Position numbers and translations under genes: made by a program
Notes under the pieces: model-generated
Database searches by the model: none
What the model was told of the DNA's origin: nothing
What the model saw: only the letters and a program-made list of their open reading frames with translations
NCBI GenBank assembly: GCA_020637555.1
Contig: JACKKF010000002.1
Coordinates: forward strand, 434,001-498,000
Direction of reading: 5' to 3'
DNA from: Rhodobacter sp.
GTDB taxonomy: Bacteria; Pseudomonadota; Alphaproteobacteria; Rhodobacterales; Rhodobacteraceae
Length of the DNA stretch: 64,000 nt
Shown: one piece after another, positions 35,201 through 42,925 of the stretch
Position numbering within the stretch: the stretch's first letter is position 1
Layout: every line of letters begins with the position of its first letter

Positions 35201-35782
35201 ATGAAATTTCGTTCCGCGCTTGTTGTTCTTGCCCTGACCACCCCTGTCGCCCAGGCCGCGCTGGCGGACCCGGTCGATACCCGCGCCGCGCGCCAGATGC
35301 TGTTTCGCGACGACCGGGTCGAAGTGGTGGAGATCGACGTTTCCGGCCTGTCGGAGCAGGAGCGCACGGCCCTGACCACGGTGGCCCAGACACAGAAATA
35401 TTACGCGGCCGTCGGTTTCGCGCCGGATGCCGGCATCATGGCCGAGCCGACCGTGCTGGCCTCGAACTATCATTCGCCCGAGGCCGCGCGCGCCGCCGCG
35501 CTGTCAAGCTGCAACGACCGTCGTCAGGGCGGGCGGGCCTGCGTCATCGCGCTCGAGGTGCGGCCGCAGGGCTGGGAAGCGCGGGATCTCAGCCTGTCGG
35601 CGGATGCGACGACGGACTTCAACGACACCTATCGACGCAGTGGCGGGACCCGCGCCTTTGCCGTCTCGGCGGGCTCTGGCCAGTGGGGAATCGGGCGCGG
35701 ATCGACCGCCGTCGAGGACGCCCTGACCGCCTGCCAGGGCGAGAGCGATGTTTCCGATTGTGCCGTCGTGATCCAGGATTGA
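35201..35782 (+). CDS. Exported protein with two DUF4189-like repeats
   Basis: A 193-aa protein with a signal peptide ending near ALADP (residues 1-24). The mature part shows two related segments: YYAAVGFAPDAG ... SPEAARAAALSSCNDRRQGGRACVIALEV and AFAVSAGSGQWGIG ... STAVEDALTACQGESDVSDCAVVIQD. Each has the 'small-residue strand, A-x-x-A helix, Cys...Cys-x-V' layout of DUF4189, so two disulfides are likely. The segment between starts and Cys repeats is not recognised. GGAG precedes the ATG. It lies 145 bases upstream of hemA on the same strand. The DUF4189 assignment is tentative. Confidence 0.72.
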   Translation: MKFRSALVVLALTTPVAQAALADPVDTRAARQMLFRDDRVEVVEIDVSGLSEQERTALTTVAQTQKYYAAVGFAPDAGIMAEPTVLASNYHSPEAARAAALSSCNDRRQGGRACVIALEVRPQGWEARDLSLSADATTDFNDTYRRSGGTRAFAVSAGSGQWGIGRGSTAVEDALTACQGESDVSDCAVVIQD

Positions 35783-35825
35783 CGAAAAAACCGCCTGAGA
35801 CAGGTGGGTGCGACACTTTTTTGAA

Positions 35826-35839
35826 TTGATCCAGGTCAT
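35826..35839. promoter_or_regulatory. FnrL-like site upstream of hemA
   Basis: TTGAT-N4-GTCAT matches eight of ten bases of the FNR/FnrL consensus TTGAT-N4-ATCAA. It lies 89 bases upstream of the hemA start. FnrL control of hemA is known in Rhodobacter sphaeroides, which supports the assignment despite two mismatches. Confidence 0.4.
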
Positions 35840-35927
35840 GGTTCTGTCGCATTCAAACATGCAAAGAACGTCCAGCTTTATTGCCGGGCGGCACGAAATT
35901 GCCCAGCAGGACGCCAGGAGACGACCC

Positions 35928-37157
35928 TTGACCTACGAAGCAGCCCTCGATTCCGCCCTTCAGCGACTGCATGACGAAGGGCGGTATCGCACCTTCATCG
36001 ACATCGAGCGGAAAAAGGGTCACTTCCCCCACGCGACCTGGCGCAAGCCCGACGGCACCGAAAAGGACATCACCGTCTGGTGCGGCAACGACTATCTGGG
36101 CATGGGCCAGCACCCCGCCGTGCTGAAGGCCATGCACGAGGCACTGGACGCGACCGGGGCCGGATCGGGCGGCACGCGCAACATCTCGGGCACGACGGTT
36201 TATCACAAGCGGCTCGAGGCCGAGATCGCCGATCTGCACCAGAAAGAGGCGGCGCTGGTCTTTACCTCGGCCTATGTGGCGAATGACGCGACCCTCAGCA
36301 CCCTGCGGGCGATCTTTCCCGGGCTCATCATCTATTCCGACGCGCTGAACCACAATTCGATGATCGAGGGCGTGCGCCGCAACGGCGGGCACAAGCGCAT
36401 CTTCCGCCATAACGACGTGGCGCATCTGCGCGCGCTGATGGCGGCGGACGACCCCGCGGCGCCCAAGCTGATCGCCTTTGAATCGATCTATTCGATGGAT
36501 GGCGATATCGGCCCGATCAAGGCGATCTGCGACGCGGCCGACGAATTCAACGCCCTGACCTATATCGACGAAGTGCACGCGGTCGGCATGTATGGCCCGC
36601 GCGGCGCCGGCGTGGCCGAGCGTGACGGATTGATGCACCGCATCGACATCATCAACGGCACCATGGCCAAGGCCTTTGGCGTGTTCGGCGGCTATATCGC
36701 CGCCAGCGCGAAAATGGTCGATGCGGTCAGGTCCTACGCCCCGGGCTTCATCTTCACCACCTCGTTGCCGCCGGCGGTGGCCGCGGGCTGCGCGGCCTCG
36801 ATCGCGTTCCTGAAAACGGCCGAGGGGCAAAAGCTGCGCGATGCCCAGCAACTGCACGCGCGCATTCTCAAGACCCGGCTCAAGGGCATGGGCCTGCCGA
36901 TCATCGACCATGGCACGCATATCGTTCCCGTGCATGTCGGCGACCCGGTGCATTGCAAGCTGATCTCGGACATGCTGCTGGATCGCTACGGCATCTATGT
37001 GCAGCCGATCAACTTTCCGACCGTGCCGCGTGGCACCGAGCGCCTGCGGTTCACCCCCTCGCCCGTGCACGACCCCAAGGAAATCGACCGCGTCGTGATC
37101 GCGATGGATCAACTCTGGTCCCATTGTGCGCTGAATCGCGCCGACCTGACCGCCTGA
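35928..37157 (+). CDS. hemA: 5-aminolevulinate synthase
   Basis: A 409-aa PLP enzyme condensing glycine with succinyl-CoA, the first committed step of heme, vitamin B12 and bacteriochlorophyll synthesis by the C4 pathway. YRTFIDIERKKGHFPHATW, WCGNDYLGMGQHP, GSGGTRNISGT, TYIDEVHAVGMYG and NGTMAKAFGVFGG are family hallmarks. With the TTG at 35928 as start (AGGAG seven bases upstream) the PLP lysine falls at position 248, as in Rhodobacter capsulatus, and the protein starts like its relatives (TYEAALDSALQRLHDEG). An upstream in-frame ATG at 35838 would add 30 non-conserved residues. An FnrL-like site lies upstream. Confidence 0.96.
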   Translation: MTYEAALDSALQRLHDEGRYRTFIDIERKKGHFPHATWRKPDGTEKDITVWCGNDYLGMGQHPAVLKAMHEALDATGAGSGGTRNISGTTVYHKRLEAEIADLHQKEAALVFTSAYVANDATLSTLRAIFPGLIIYSDALNHNSMIEGVRRNGGHKRIFRHNDVAHLRALMAADDPAAPKLIAFESIYSMDGDIGPIKAICDAADEFNALTYIDEVHAVGMYGPRGAGVAERDGLMHRIDIINGTMAKAFGVFGGYIAASAKMVDAVRSYAPGFIFTTSLPPAVAAGCAASIAFLKTAEGQKLRDAQQLHARILKTRLKGMGLPIIDHGTHIVPVHVGDPVHCKLISDMLLDRYGIYVQPINFPTVPRGTERLRFTPSPVHDPKEIDRVVIAMDQLWSHCALNRADLTA

Positions 37158-37306
37158 CAACGCCTTCTACTTCAATTAGTTTTCACGATCTGGTAAGAGT
37201 GGTCCCAAGAGGTCGTTGAGAGGCGACTCGCCCGTGGTTCCCGTCACGGTCGAGGCTCTCCGCAAAGCGACCCGATCAGAGCAGGCGGTAAGCAGGGACA
37301 GGGCGG

Positions 37307-38554
37307 ATGATCTGGCGCAAGGAACAGCCTCCAGCGCAGCACGAAGAAGGTCCACGCGGTTTCGATGATTTCGAACTGCGGCTGGGCGATATCCTGCGGG
37401 GCGAACGCGCCACGCTGGGCAAGTCGCTGCTGGATGTCCAGCGCGAGCTTCACATTCGTGCCGCCTATATTGCCGCCATCGAGAATGGCGATCTCGACGC
37501 CTTCGAGACCCCCAGCTTCATCGCCGGTTTCGTGCGTTCGTATGCGCGCTATCTCGGCATGGATACCGAGTGGGTCTATGATCGGTTCTGCGCCGAACAC
37601 GGCTTTCAGGTCGCGCACGGCATGTCGGGCTTTGCCAACAATGCCGCGCCCCGCACACCCCGTGCCGTGCAGGCCGATACGCGCAACCGCGCGGCTCAGG
37701 TCGGGCTCAAGGGTGTCGGCACGCTGCCGGATCCCGAACCGTTCTGGCGCCGGATCGAGCCGGGCGCACTGGGGTCGGTCACTGTTCTGCTGGCCCTGAT
37801 CCTGGGGCTGGGCTATGCCGGCTGGACCGTGCTGAAAGAGGTTCAGCGCGTGCAGGTCGCCCCCGCCGACATCGTGCCCAACGTCGCCAGCAACATCGAT
37901 CCGCTGTCGTCGGAAAGCGGCACGCCGGGCACTCTGGCGGCGTCCGATACCGACCCGCTGGCTGGCGTGGCGAGCGGTCCGCGCACCACCCTGGCCGAGG
38001 ATCGCCCCGTCACCGGCGGCGCCGAGGGCCGGGTGCGAATCGCCCGCCCGCAGGCGCTGGACATGCCGGTGGTGGTGCCGCGTGACGGCCCCATCGCGGC
38101 GATCACGCCCGAAACGCCCGCACCGACCCAGTCCGAAGCGGGCAGTTCGACCGATGCTGCCGTGCTGGCCGCGCTGTCGTCGAACGATGACACCGCCGCA
38201 CCGCAAGTCGTGGCTCAAGGTCCTGATTCCGTTCAGCTTCTGGCTGTGCGCCCCTCGTGGCTGCGGGTGCGGGCCGCGGACGGATCGGTGATCTTCGAAC
38301 GGATCCTCGATGCGGGCGAACGCTACACCATTCCACGCACCGAACAGCCGCCGACCCTGCACGCCGGGAACTCGGGGTCGGTCTATTTCCTGATCAACGG
38401 TCAGGCGTATGGACCCGCCGCGCCCGGCGCCCAGGTCGTTCGCAATATCGCCCTGGATGCCGCCGATATTCGCGGCCGCTATCAGGTCGCGGATCTGAGC
38501 CGCGATCAGGATCTGGCCGTGCATGTCGCCCGCCTGCGCGAGCAGGATCAGTAA
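37307..38554 (+). CDS. RodZ-like HTH and DUF4115 membrane protein
   Basis: A 415-aa protein with the RodZ plan: an N-terminal helix-turn-helix (about 24-95, LRLGDILRGERATLGKSLLDVQRELHIRAAYIAAIENGD), a linker, one transmembrane segment near residues 160-178 (SVTVLLALILGLGYAGWTV), a long Ser/Thr/Pro-rich periplasmic stalk and a C-terminal DUF4115 domain (SWLRVRAADGSVIFERILDAGERYTIP). RodZ couples MreB to the rod-shape machinery. This family in Rhodobacterales precedes ispG, as here. A terminator follows 17 bases after the stop. Confidence 0.85.
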   Translation: MIWRKEQPPAQHEEGPRGFDDFELRLGDILRGERATLGKSLLDVQRELHIRAAYIAAIENGDLDAFETPSFIAGFVRSYARYLGMDTEWVYDRFCAEHGFQVAHGMSGFANNAAPRTPRAVQADTRNRAAQVGLKGVGTLPDPEPFWRRIEPGALGSVTVLLALILGLGYAGWTVLKEVQRVQVAPADIVPNVASNIDPLSSESGTPGTLAASDTDPLAGVASGPRTTLAEDRPVTGGAEGRVRIARPQALDMPVVVPRDGPIAAITPETPAPTQSEAGSSTDAAVLAALSSNDDTAAPQVVAQGPDSVQLLAVRPSWLRVRAADGSVIFERILDAGERYTIPRTEQPPTLHAGNSGSVYFLINGQAYGPAAPGAQVVRNIALDAADIRGRYQVADLSRDQDLAVHVARLREQDQ

Positions 38555-38570
38555 TCTCCTCTGACCACGG

Positions 38571-38593
38571 GGCCCGCTGCGTGCGGGCCTTTT
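38571..38593 (+). terminator. Intrinsic terminator after the RodZ-like gene
   Basis: A perfect 7-bp stem (GGCCCGC 38571-38577, GCGGGCC 38583-38589, loop TGCGT) is followed by TTTTG. It lies between the RodZ-like gene and ispG, so ispG probably also has its own promoter or depends on readthrough. Confidence 0.85.
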
Positions 38594-38670
38594 GCCGCGC
38601 GAACCCGTCCTTGCCCCCCTCGGCCATGGCGGCCTATGTCTGGGGCGACGCAGTCAGCCCAGGATGTCCC

Positions 38671-39780
38671 ATGTCCCTGAACCCGATCCGCCCCTGGCGC
38701 AGCATCGAGCGGCGCAAGTCGCGCAAGATCATGGTGGGCTCGGTCCCGGTCGGTGGGGATGCGCCGATTTCGGTGCAGACCATGACCAACACCGACAGTT
38801 CGGACGTGAAGGCAACACTCGCCCAGGTGCTGGCCGCTGCCGACGCGGGCGCGGACATTGTCCGCGTCTCGACCCCGGATGAATCCAGCACGCGCGCCCT
38901 GCGCGAGATCGTGCGCGAAAGCCCGGTGCCGATCGTGGCCGACATCCACTTTCACTATCGGCGTGCGATCGAGGCGGCCGAAGCCGGCGCGGCCTGTCTG
39001 CGCATCAACCCGGGCAATATCGGCAGCGCCGACCGGGTGCGCGAGGTGGTCAAGGCCGCACGCGATCACGGCTGTTCGATCCGCATCGGCGTCAATGCCG
39101 GTTCGCTGGAAAAGCACCTCTTGGACAAATACGGCGAGCCCTGCCCCGAGGCCATGGTCGAAAGCGGCCTGGACCATATCAAGCTGTTGCAGGACAACGA
39201 TTTTCACGAATTCAAGATCTCGGTCAAGGCATCCGACGTGTTTCTCGCCGCGGCCGCGTATCAACAACTGGCCGAGGTCACCGACGCCCCCATCCATCTG
39301 GGCATCACCGAGGCCGGCGGCTTTGTCGCCGGCGCGGTGAAATCGGCGATCGGTATGGGCAACCTTCTGTGGTCGGGCATCGGTGACACGATTCGCGTCT
39401 CTCTCTCGGCCGATCCGGTCGAGGAAGTGCGCGTCGGCTACGAGATCCTGAAATCGCTGGGTTTGCGCACCCGCGGCGTGCAGATCATTTCCTGCCCGTC
39501 CTGCGCGCGCCAGGGCTTCGATGTCATCAAGACGGTCGAAACCCTCGAGCACCGTCTGTCGCACATCAAGACGCCGATGTCGCTGTCGATCATCGGCTGC
39601 GTGGTCAATGGCCCAGGCGAGGCCCTGATGACCGACATCGGCTTTACCGGCGGCGGGGCCGGGGCGGGCATGGTCTATCTGGCGGGAAAGCAGGATCACA
39701 AGCTGTCGAATGAGCGGATGATCGACCATATCGTCGAACTGGTCGAACAGCGCGCCGCCCGGATCGAGGCCGAGGGCTGA
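38671..39780 (+). CDS. ispG: 4-hydroxy-3-methylbut-2-enyl diphosphate synthase
   Basis: A 369-aa [4Fe-4S] enzyme of the MEP isoprenoid pathway that reduces methylerythritol cyclodiphosphate to HMBPP. The cluster ligands Cys275 and Cys278 (ISCPSCARQG) and Cys310 with Glu317 (IIGCVVNGPGE) are all present, as are the TIM-barrel segments SVQTMTNTDSSD, VADIHFHYRRA, LRINPGNIG and LHLGITEAG-like HLGITEAGGFVAGAVKSA. The ATG at 38671 follows AGGATG. ispDF, two further steps of the same pathway, lie at the other end of the window. Confidence 0.97.
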   Translation: MSLNPIRPWRSIERRKSRKIMVGSVPVGGDAPISVQTMTNTDSSDVKATLAQVLAAADAGADIVRVSTPDESSTRALREIVRESPVPIVADIHFHYRRAIEAAEAGAACLRINPGNIGSADRVREVVKAARDHGCSIRIGVNAGSLEKHLLDKYGEPCPEAMVESGLDHIKLLQDNDFHEFKISVKASDVFLAAAAYQQLAEVTDAPIHLGITEAGGFVAGAVKSAIGMGNLLWSGIGDTIRVSLSADPVEEVRVGYEILKSLGLRTRGVQIISCPSCARQGFDVIKTVETLEHRLSHIKTPMSLSIIGCVVNGPGEALMTDIGFTGGGAGAGMVYLAGKQDHKLSNERMIDHIVELVEQRAARIEAEG

Positions 39781-39784
39781 TCCC

Positions 39785-39818
39785 AAAAAAATCGCCGCGA
39801 GAGGGAGGTCTCGCGGCG
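39785..39818. terminator. Strong hairpin after ispG
   Basis: A perfect 10-bp stem (CGCCGCGAGA 39793-39802 and TCTCGCGGCG 39809-39818, 6-base loop) starts 13 bases after the ispG stop. On the plus strand an A-run precedes it and no U-run follows; on the minus strand the stem is followed by seven U. It thus looks like a bidirectional terminator whose canonical tail points leftward. Confidence 0.7.
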
Positions 39819-39927
39819 GGAAAGTCAGCCAGACGCAGGGAGGTGCGCCCGGAAACGGGAGATGAAGATCAGGCGGAACCGCCTGCGACTTCAGGATCCT
39901 GTCTACTCGTTGCAATCGCATCGAACC

Positions 39928-39941
39928 TTGATTTGGATCAA
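39928..39941. promoter_or_regulatory. Perfect FNR/FnrL box TTGAT-N4-ATCAA
   Basis: TTGAT (39928-39932), TTGG, ATCAA (39937-39941) matches all ten consensus bases of the anaerobic regulator FNR (FnrL in Rhodobacter). It lies 80 bases upstream of the orphan fliG start and 148 bases after the ispG stop, with no other gene between. Confidence 0.75.
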
Positions 39942-39964
39942 ATCCGGCGATGGTTCGGGCGGCG

Positions 39965-39981
39965 TTATCCTGCAATTAACC
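39965..39981. promoter_or_regulatory. CtrA-like site TTAT-N7-TTAACC ahead of fliG
   Basis: TTAT (39965-39968), seven bases, then TTAACC (39976-39981) matches seven of eight bases of TTAA-N7-TTAA, with the additional CC seen in the TTAACC half-site form. It lies 40 bases upstream of the orphan fliG start. CtrA controls flagellar genes in Rhodobacterales. Confidence 0.5.
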
Positions 39982-40021
39982 CCGGTGCGGCAGGGTGAAG
40001 GCGATCAGACCGGAATCGCCC

Positions 40022-41131
40022 ATGACGCACGACCTCGCCCCCCTCCACCCCGCGCCGCGCCTCACCTCTGCACAGGGCGAAACCCGCCTTGCGACCAGCC
40101 CCTCGGGGCGCAGCATCCGGGCGGTGACCGGCCCGCAGAAAGCCGCGATCCTGGTGCGGCTCCTGTTGGCGGAAGGTGCGGATATCAAACTCGATTCCCT
40201 GCCCGAGGACATGCAGACCGCTCTGACCGAACAAATCGGCCGGATGCGGCTGATCGACCGTGACACACTCACCGCGGTGGTCGGCGAATTCGTGGAAACC
40301 ATGGAACAGGTGGGGCTCAGTTTCCCGGGCGGGATCGACGGGGCGCTCAGGGCGCTGGACGGTCGCATCAGCCCGGGTGCCAGCTCGCGGTTGAAACAGA
40401 TGGTGCGCAACCGCCAGGATGCCGACCCCTGGGACCGCATCGCCCATGCCGATGCCGAAACGCTGCTGTCCGTCCTGACCCCTGAAAGCCCCGAGGTCGC
40501 TGCGGTGGTCCTGTCCAAGCTGTCGGTCACACGGGCAGCCGATCTGCTGGGCAAGATGCCGGGCGAGCGGGCGCGCCGGGTGGCCTATGCCGTCTCGCTC
40601 ACCGAAGGGATCGCGCCCGCCATGGTGGCCAGGATCGGCGACTCGATCGCACGTGAACTGGATCAGCGACCACCGCGCGCCTTTCCGGTGGCGCCTGCCG
40701 CGCGCATGGGCGCGATCCTCAATTCGGCGCCGGGTCCGGTGCGCGATTCGCTGCTGGACGCCCTGCGCGACCAGGATGCGCAGTTCGCTGACGGGGTGAG
40801 CAAGGCAATCTTCACCTTCGCCCATGTCGCCGACCGGCTGAACCCGCGCGATGTGCCCAAGGTCCTGCGCGAGGTGGCCCAGACCGATCTGATCACCGCC
40901 CTCGCCGCCGCGCTGCCCCAGCCTGACAGTGCCGAGGGGCGCGCCGCCGATTTCCTGTTGTCGAACATGTCGCAACGCATGGCCGCAAGCCTGCGCGACG
41001 AGGTCGAGACCCGCGGCAAGGTCAAGGGCAAGGAGGCCGAGGCCGCCATGTCGGCCGTGGTCGCCGCCATTCGCGACCTGTCCGACGCGGGCGAGATCAC
41101 CCTGCTGACCGAAGACGAGGAGGAGAGCTGA
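40022..41131 (+). CDS. fliG: FliG-like flagellar motor switch protein (orphan)
   Basis: A 369-aa protein with the three-part FliG plan: N-terminal domain (about 35-120, GPQKAAILVRLLLAEGADI), middle domain (ESPEVAAVVLSKLSVTRAADLLGKMPGERARRVAYAV, corresponding to the EHPQ region but with Ser-Pro-Glu), and C-terminal domain (IFTFAHVADRLNPRDVPKVLREV, then LLSNMSQRMAASLRDEVETRG and DAGEITLL). FliG transmits torque and direction switching at the cytoplasmic face of the motor. No other flagellar gene is in the window. The ATG at 40022 was chosen; an FNR box and a CtrA-like box lie upstream. The acidic tail EDEEES is distinctive. Confidence 0.85.
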   Translation: MTHDLAPLHPAPRLTSAQGETRLATSPSGRSIRAVTGPQKAAILVRLLLAEGADIKLDSLPEDMQTALTEQIGRMRLIDRDTLTAVVGEFVETMEQVGLSFPGGIDGALRALDGRISPGASSRLKQMVRNRQDADPWDRIAHADAETLLSVLTPESPEVAAVVLSKLSVTRAADLLGKMPGERARRVAYAVSLTEGIAPAMVARIGDSIARELDQRPPRAFPVAPAARMGAILNSAPGPVRDSLLDALRDQDAQFADGVSKAIFTFAHVADRLNPRDVPKVLREVAQTDLITALAAALPQPDSAEGRAADFLLSNMSQRMAASLRDEVETRGKVKGKEAEAAMSAVVAAIRDLSDAGEITLLTEDEEES

Positions 41132-41177
41132 TCCAGGCTGGCACGCCCGACCGGTCCACTGCCGGGCGGCACGGCCC

Positions 41178-42497
41178 TTATGCCGGTGACGGATCGTCGG
41201 GCGCCCGCAAGCCATCGAAACGCGCCCGCTGCCGCGCCGACCAACGCACGGTCAGCCGGATCCCGTCATCGACGGTGTCCTCGCTTTGCACGATGCCTTC
41301 GGCATAGGCAAAGGCGCGCGCGCGACCGTCGCCATGCCCGATCAGCACGGTTTCCACGCGGCGCTCGTCACCAAGCGCGGACCCGATCGTTTCGATCAGG
41401 GCGGGGATGCCCTCGCCCGTCAGCGCGGAAACGGCGATCACCCCCTCCCGTCGCTGGGCGATCGTGCGGCGCGGGTCGTCGTCGGGCAGCAGGTCGATCT
41501 TGTTCCAGACCTCGACCCGGGCGACATCATCGGCAACGCCAAGGTCGCCCAGGATGGTTTCGACATCGTCCGCCTGGGCCTCGGATTCGGGATGGGCCAC
41601 GTCGCGGACATGCAGGATCAGATCGGCCTCGAGCACTTCCTCAAGCGTGGCGCGAAACGCGGCGACCAGTTGCGTCGGCAGGTCCGAAATGAACCCCACC
41701 GTGTCGGACAGGATCACCGACAGACCGCCCGGCAGCACGACGGCCCGCATCGTCGGATCCAGGGTGGCAAACAGCATGTCCTTCGCCAGCACCTCGGCGC
41801 CGGTCAAATGGTTGAACAGCGTCGATTTTCCCGCGTTCGTATAGCCGACCAGCGCGACCACCGGAAAAGGCACGCGGCGCCGCGCCGCACGGTGCAGTTC
41901 GCGCGTCTTGACCACCTTTTCCAACTGTCGGCGCAGCCGCAGGATCTGGGTGTCGATCGCGCGGCGGTCGGCCTCGATCTGGGTTTCCCCCGGACCACCG
42001 ACAAAGCCCAAGCCGCCGCGCTGGCGCTCGAGATGGGTCCAGGCCCGCACCAGGCGCGTGCGTTGATAGCTGAGCGCCGCCAGTTCGACTTGCAGCACCC
42101 CCTCGCGCGTGCGGGCCCGATCCGCGAAAATCTCGAGGATCAGTCCCGTGCGATCCAGAAGCTTGACGCCCCAGGCCTTTTCCAGATTGCGTTGCTGCAC
42201 GGGGCTGACCGGGCCATCGATCAGGACAAGCTCGATGTCCTCGGAGTCGATCCGGGTTTTCAGCTCGTCAACCTTGCCGGACCCGAACAGCATCCCGGGC
42301 TGCGCCCGCGGAAGCCGCACCACCAGTCCCCCGGTGACAACAATACCCGGCAGCGCCGCCGCCAGCGACAAGGCTTCCGCCAGGGCGGCCTCGGCGGTTC
42401 GGTTGCCGTCGGCGCCGCGAATATCGGGATGGAGCACCAGCGCGCGCTGCTTGCGCCCGCCTCCGGCACCGCCCAACTCGTTCACGTCCAGTATCAC
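41178..42497 (-). CDS. hflX: GTPase HflX
   Basis: A 439-aa ribosome-associated GTPase that splits stalled or heat-damaged 70S ribosomes. The N-terminal glycine-rich domain (about 1-190) contains GNRTAEAALAEALSLA and the KVDELKTRI segment (GSGKVDELK). The G domain has GYTNAGKSTLFNHLTG (G1), DTVGFISDLPTQLVAAFRATLEEV (G3), NKIDLL (G4) and SALTGEG (G5). The C-terminal part is short. It follows hfq by 22 bases, the conserved hfq-hflX pair. Confidence 0.97.
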   Translation of the reverse strand: MILDVNELGGAGGGRKQRALVLHPDIRGADGNRTAEAALAEALSLAAALPGIVVTGGLVVRLPRAQPGMLFGSGKVDELKTRIDSEDIELVLIDGPVSPVQQRNLEKAWGVKLLDRTGLILEIFADRARTREGVLQVELAALSYQRTRLVRAWTHLERQRGGLGFVGGPGETQIEADRRAIDTQILRLRRQLEKVVKTRELHRAARRRVPFPVVALVGYTNAGKSTLFNHLTGAEVLAKDMLFATLDPTMRAVVLPGGLSVILSDTVGFISDLPTQLVAAFRATLEEVLEADLILHVRDVAHPESEAQADDVETILGDLGVADDVARVEVWNKIDLLPDDDPRRTIAQRREGVIAVSALTGEGIPALIETIGSALGDERRVETVLIGHGDGRARAFAYAEGIVQSEDTVDDGIRLTVRWSARQRARFDGLRAPDDPSPA

Positions 42498-42519
42498 GTC
42501 GGGTTACCCCGCCGGGGGG

Positions 42520-42753
42520 TCAATCCTCGCCGTTGTAGAGCGAGATCGGCTGGCCCGGCATGATGGTCGAGATGGCATGTTTGTAGACAAGCTGGCTCTG
42601 CCCCTCGCGGCGCAGCAGGACACAGAAATTGTCGAACCAGGTGATGACCCCCAACAGCTTGACGCCGTTGATCAGGAAAATCGTCACGGGAACCTTGTTC
42701 TTGCGCACATGGTTCAGAAAAGCGTCCTGTAAATTCTGTTTGTCGACGGCCAT
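42520..42753 (-). CDS. hfq: RNA chaperone Hfq
   Basis: A 77-aa Sm-like protein forming hexameric rings that pair small RNAs with mRNAs. NLQDAFLNHVRKNKVPVTIFLINGVKLLGVITWFDNF is the Sm1 motif and YKHAISTIMP the Sm2 motif with the KHA uridine-binding site. It lacks the long disordered C-terminal tail of gammaproteobacterial Hfq, as usual for Rhodobacterales. It lies 172 bases after trkH and 22 bases before hflX. Confidence 0.98.
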   Translation of the reverse strand: MAVDKQNLQDAFLNHVRKNKVPVTIFLINGVKLLGVITWFDNFCVLLRREGQSQLVYKHAISTIMPGQPISLYNGED

Positions 42754-42925
42754 TGTCTTTGCCTTTTGTTATCGGCCCACGCGGCGCGTTGCACGCGCAG
42801 TTCCCCCCCTGTTCGCCCGAGTATGAAGAACCGCCGCGCAAGTTTCCAGCCCAAATCATCGCCTTTTCAGCGTATTAACAAGGCGATTTTTGTCTCTGGC
42901 CGGAAGACCCGGGTGAAAACGCGGG

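Noticed and set aside
35838..37157. Longer HemA start at ATG 35838
   Set aside because: The added 30 residues do not match the family, there is no good ribosome-binding site, and the ATG overlaps the FnrL-like element. The TTG at 35928 gives the expected lysine number.
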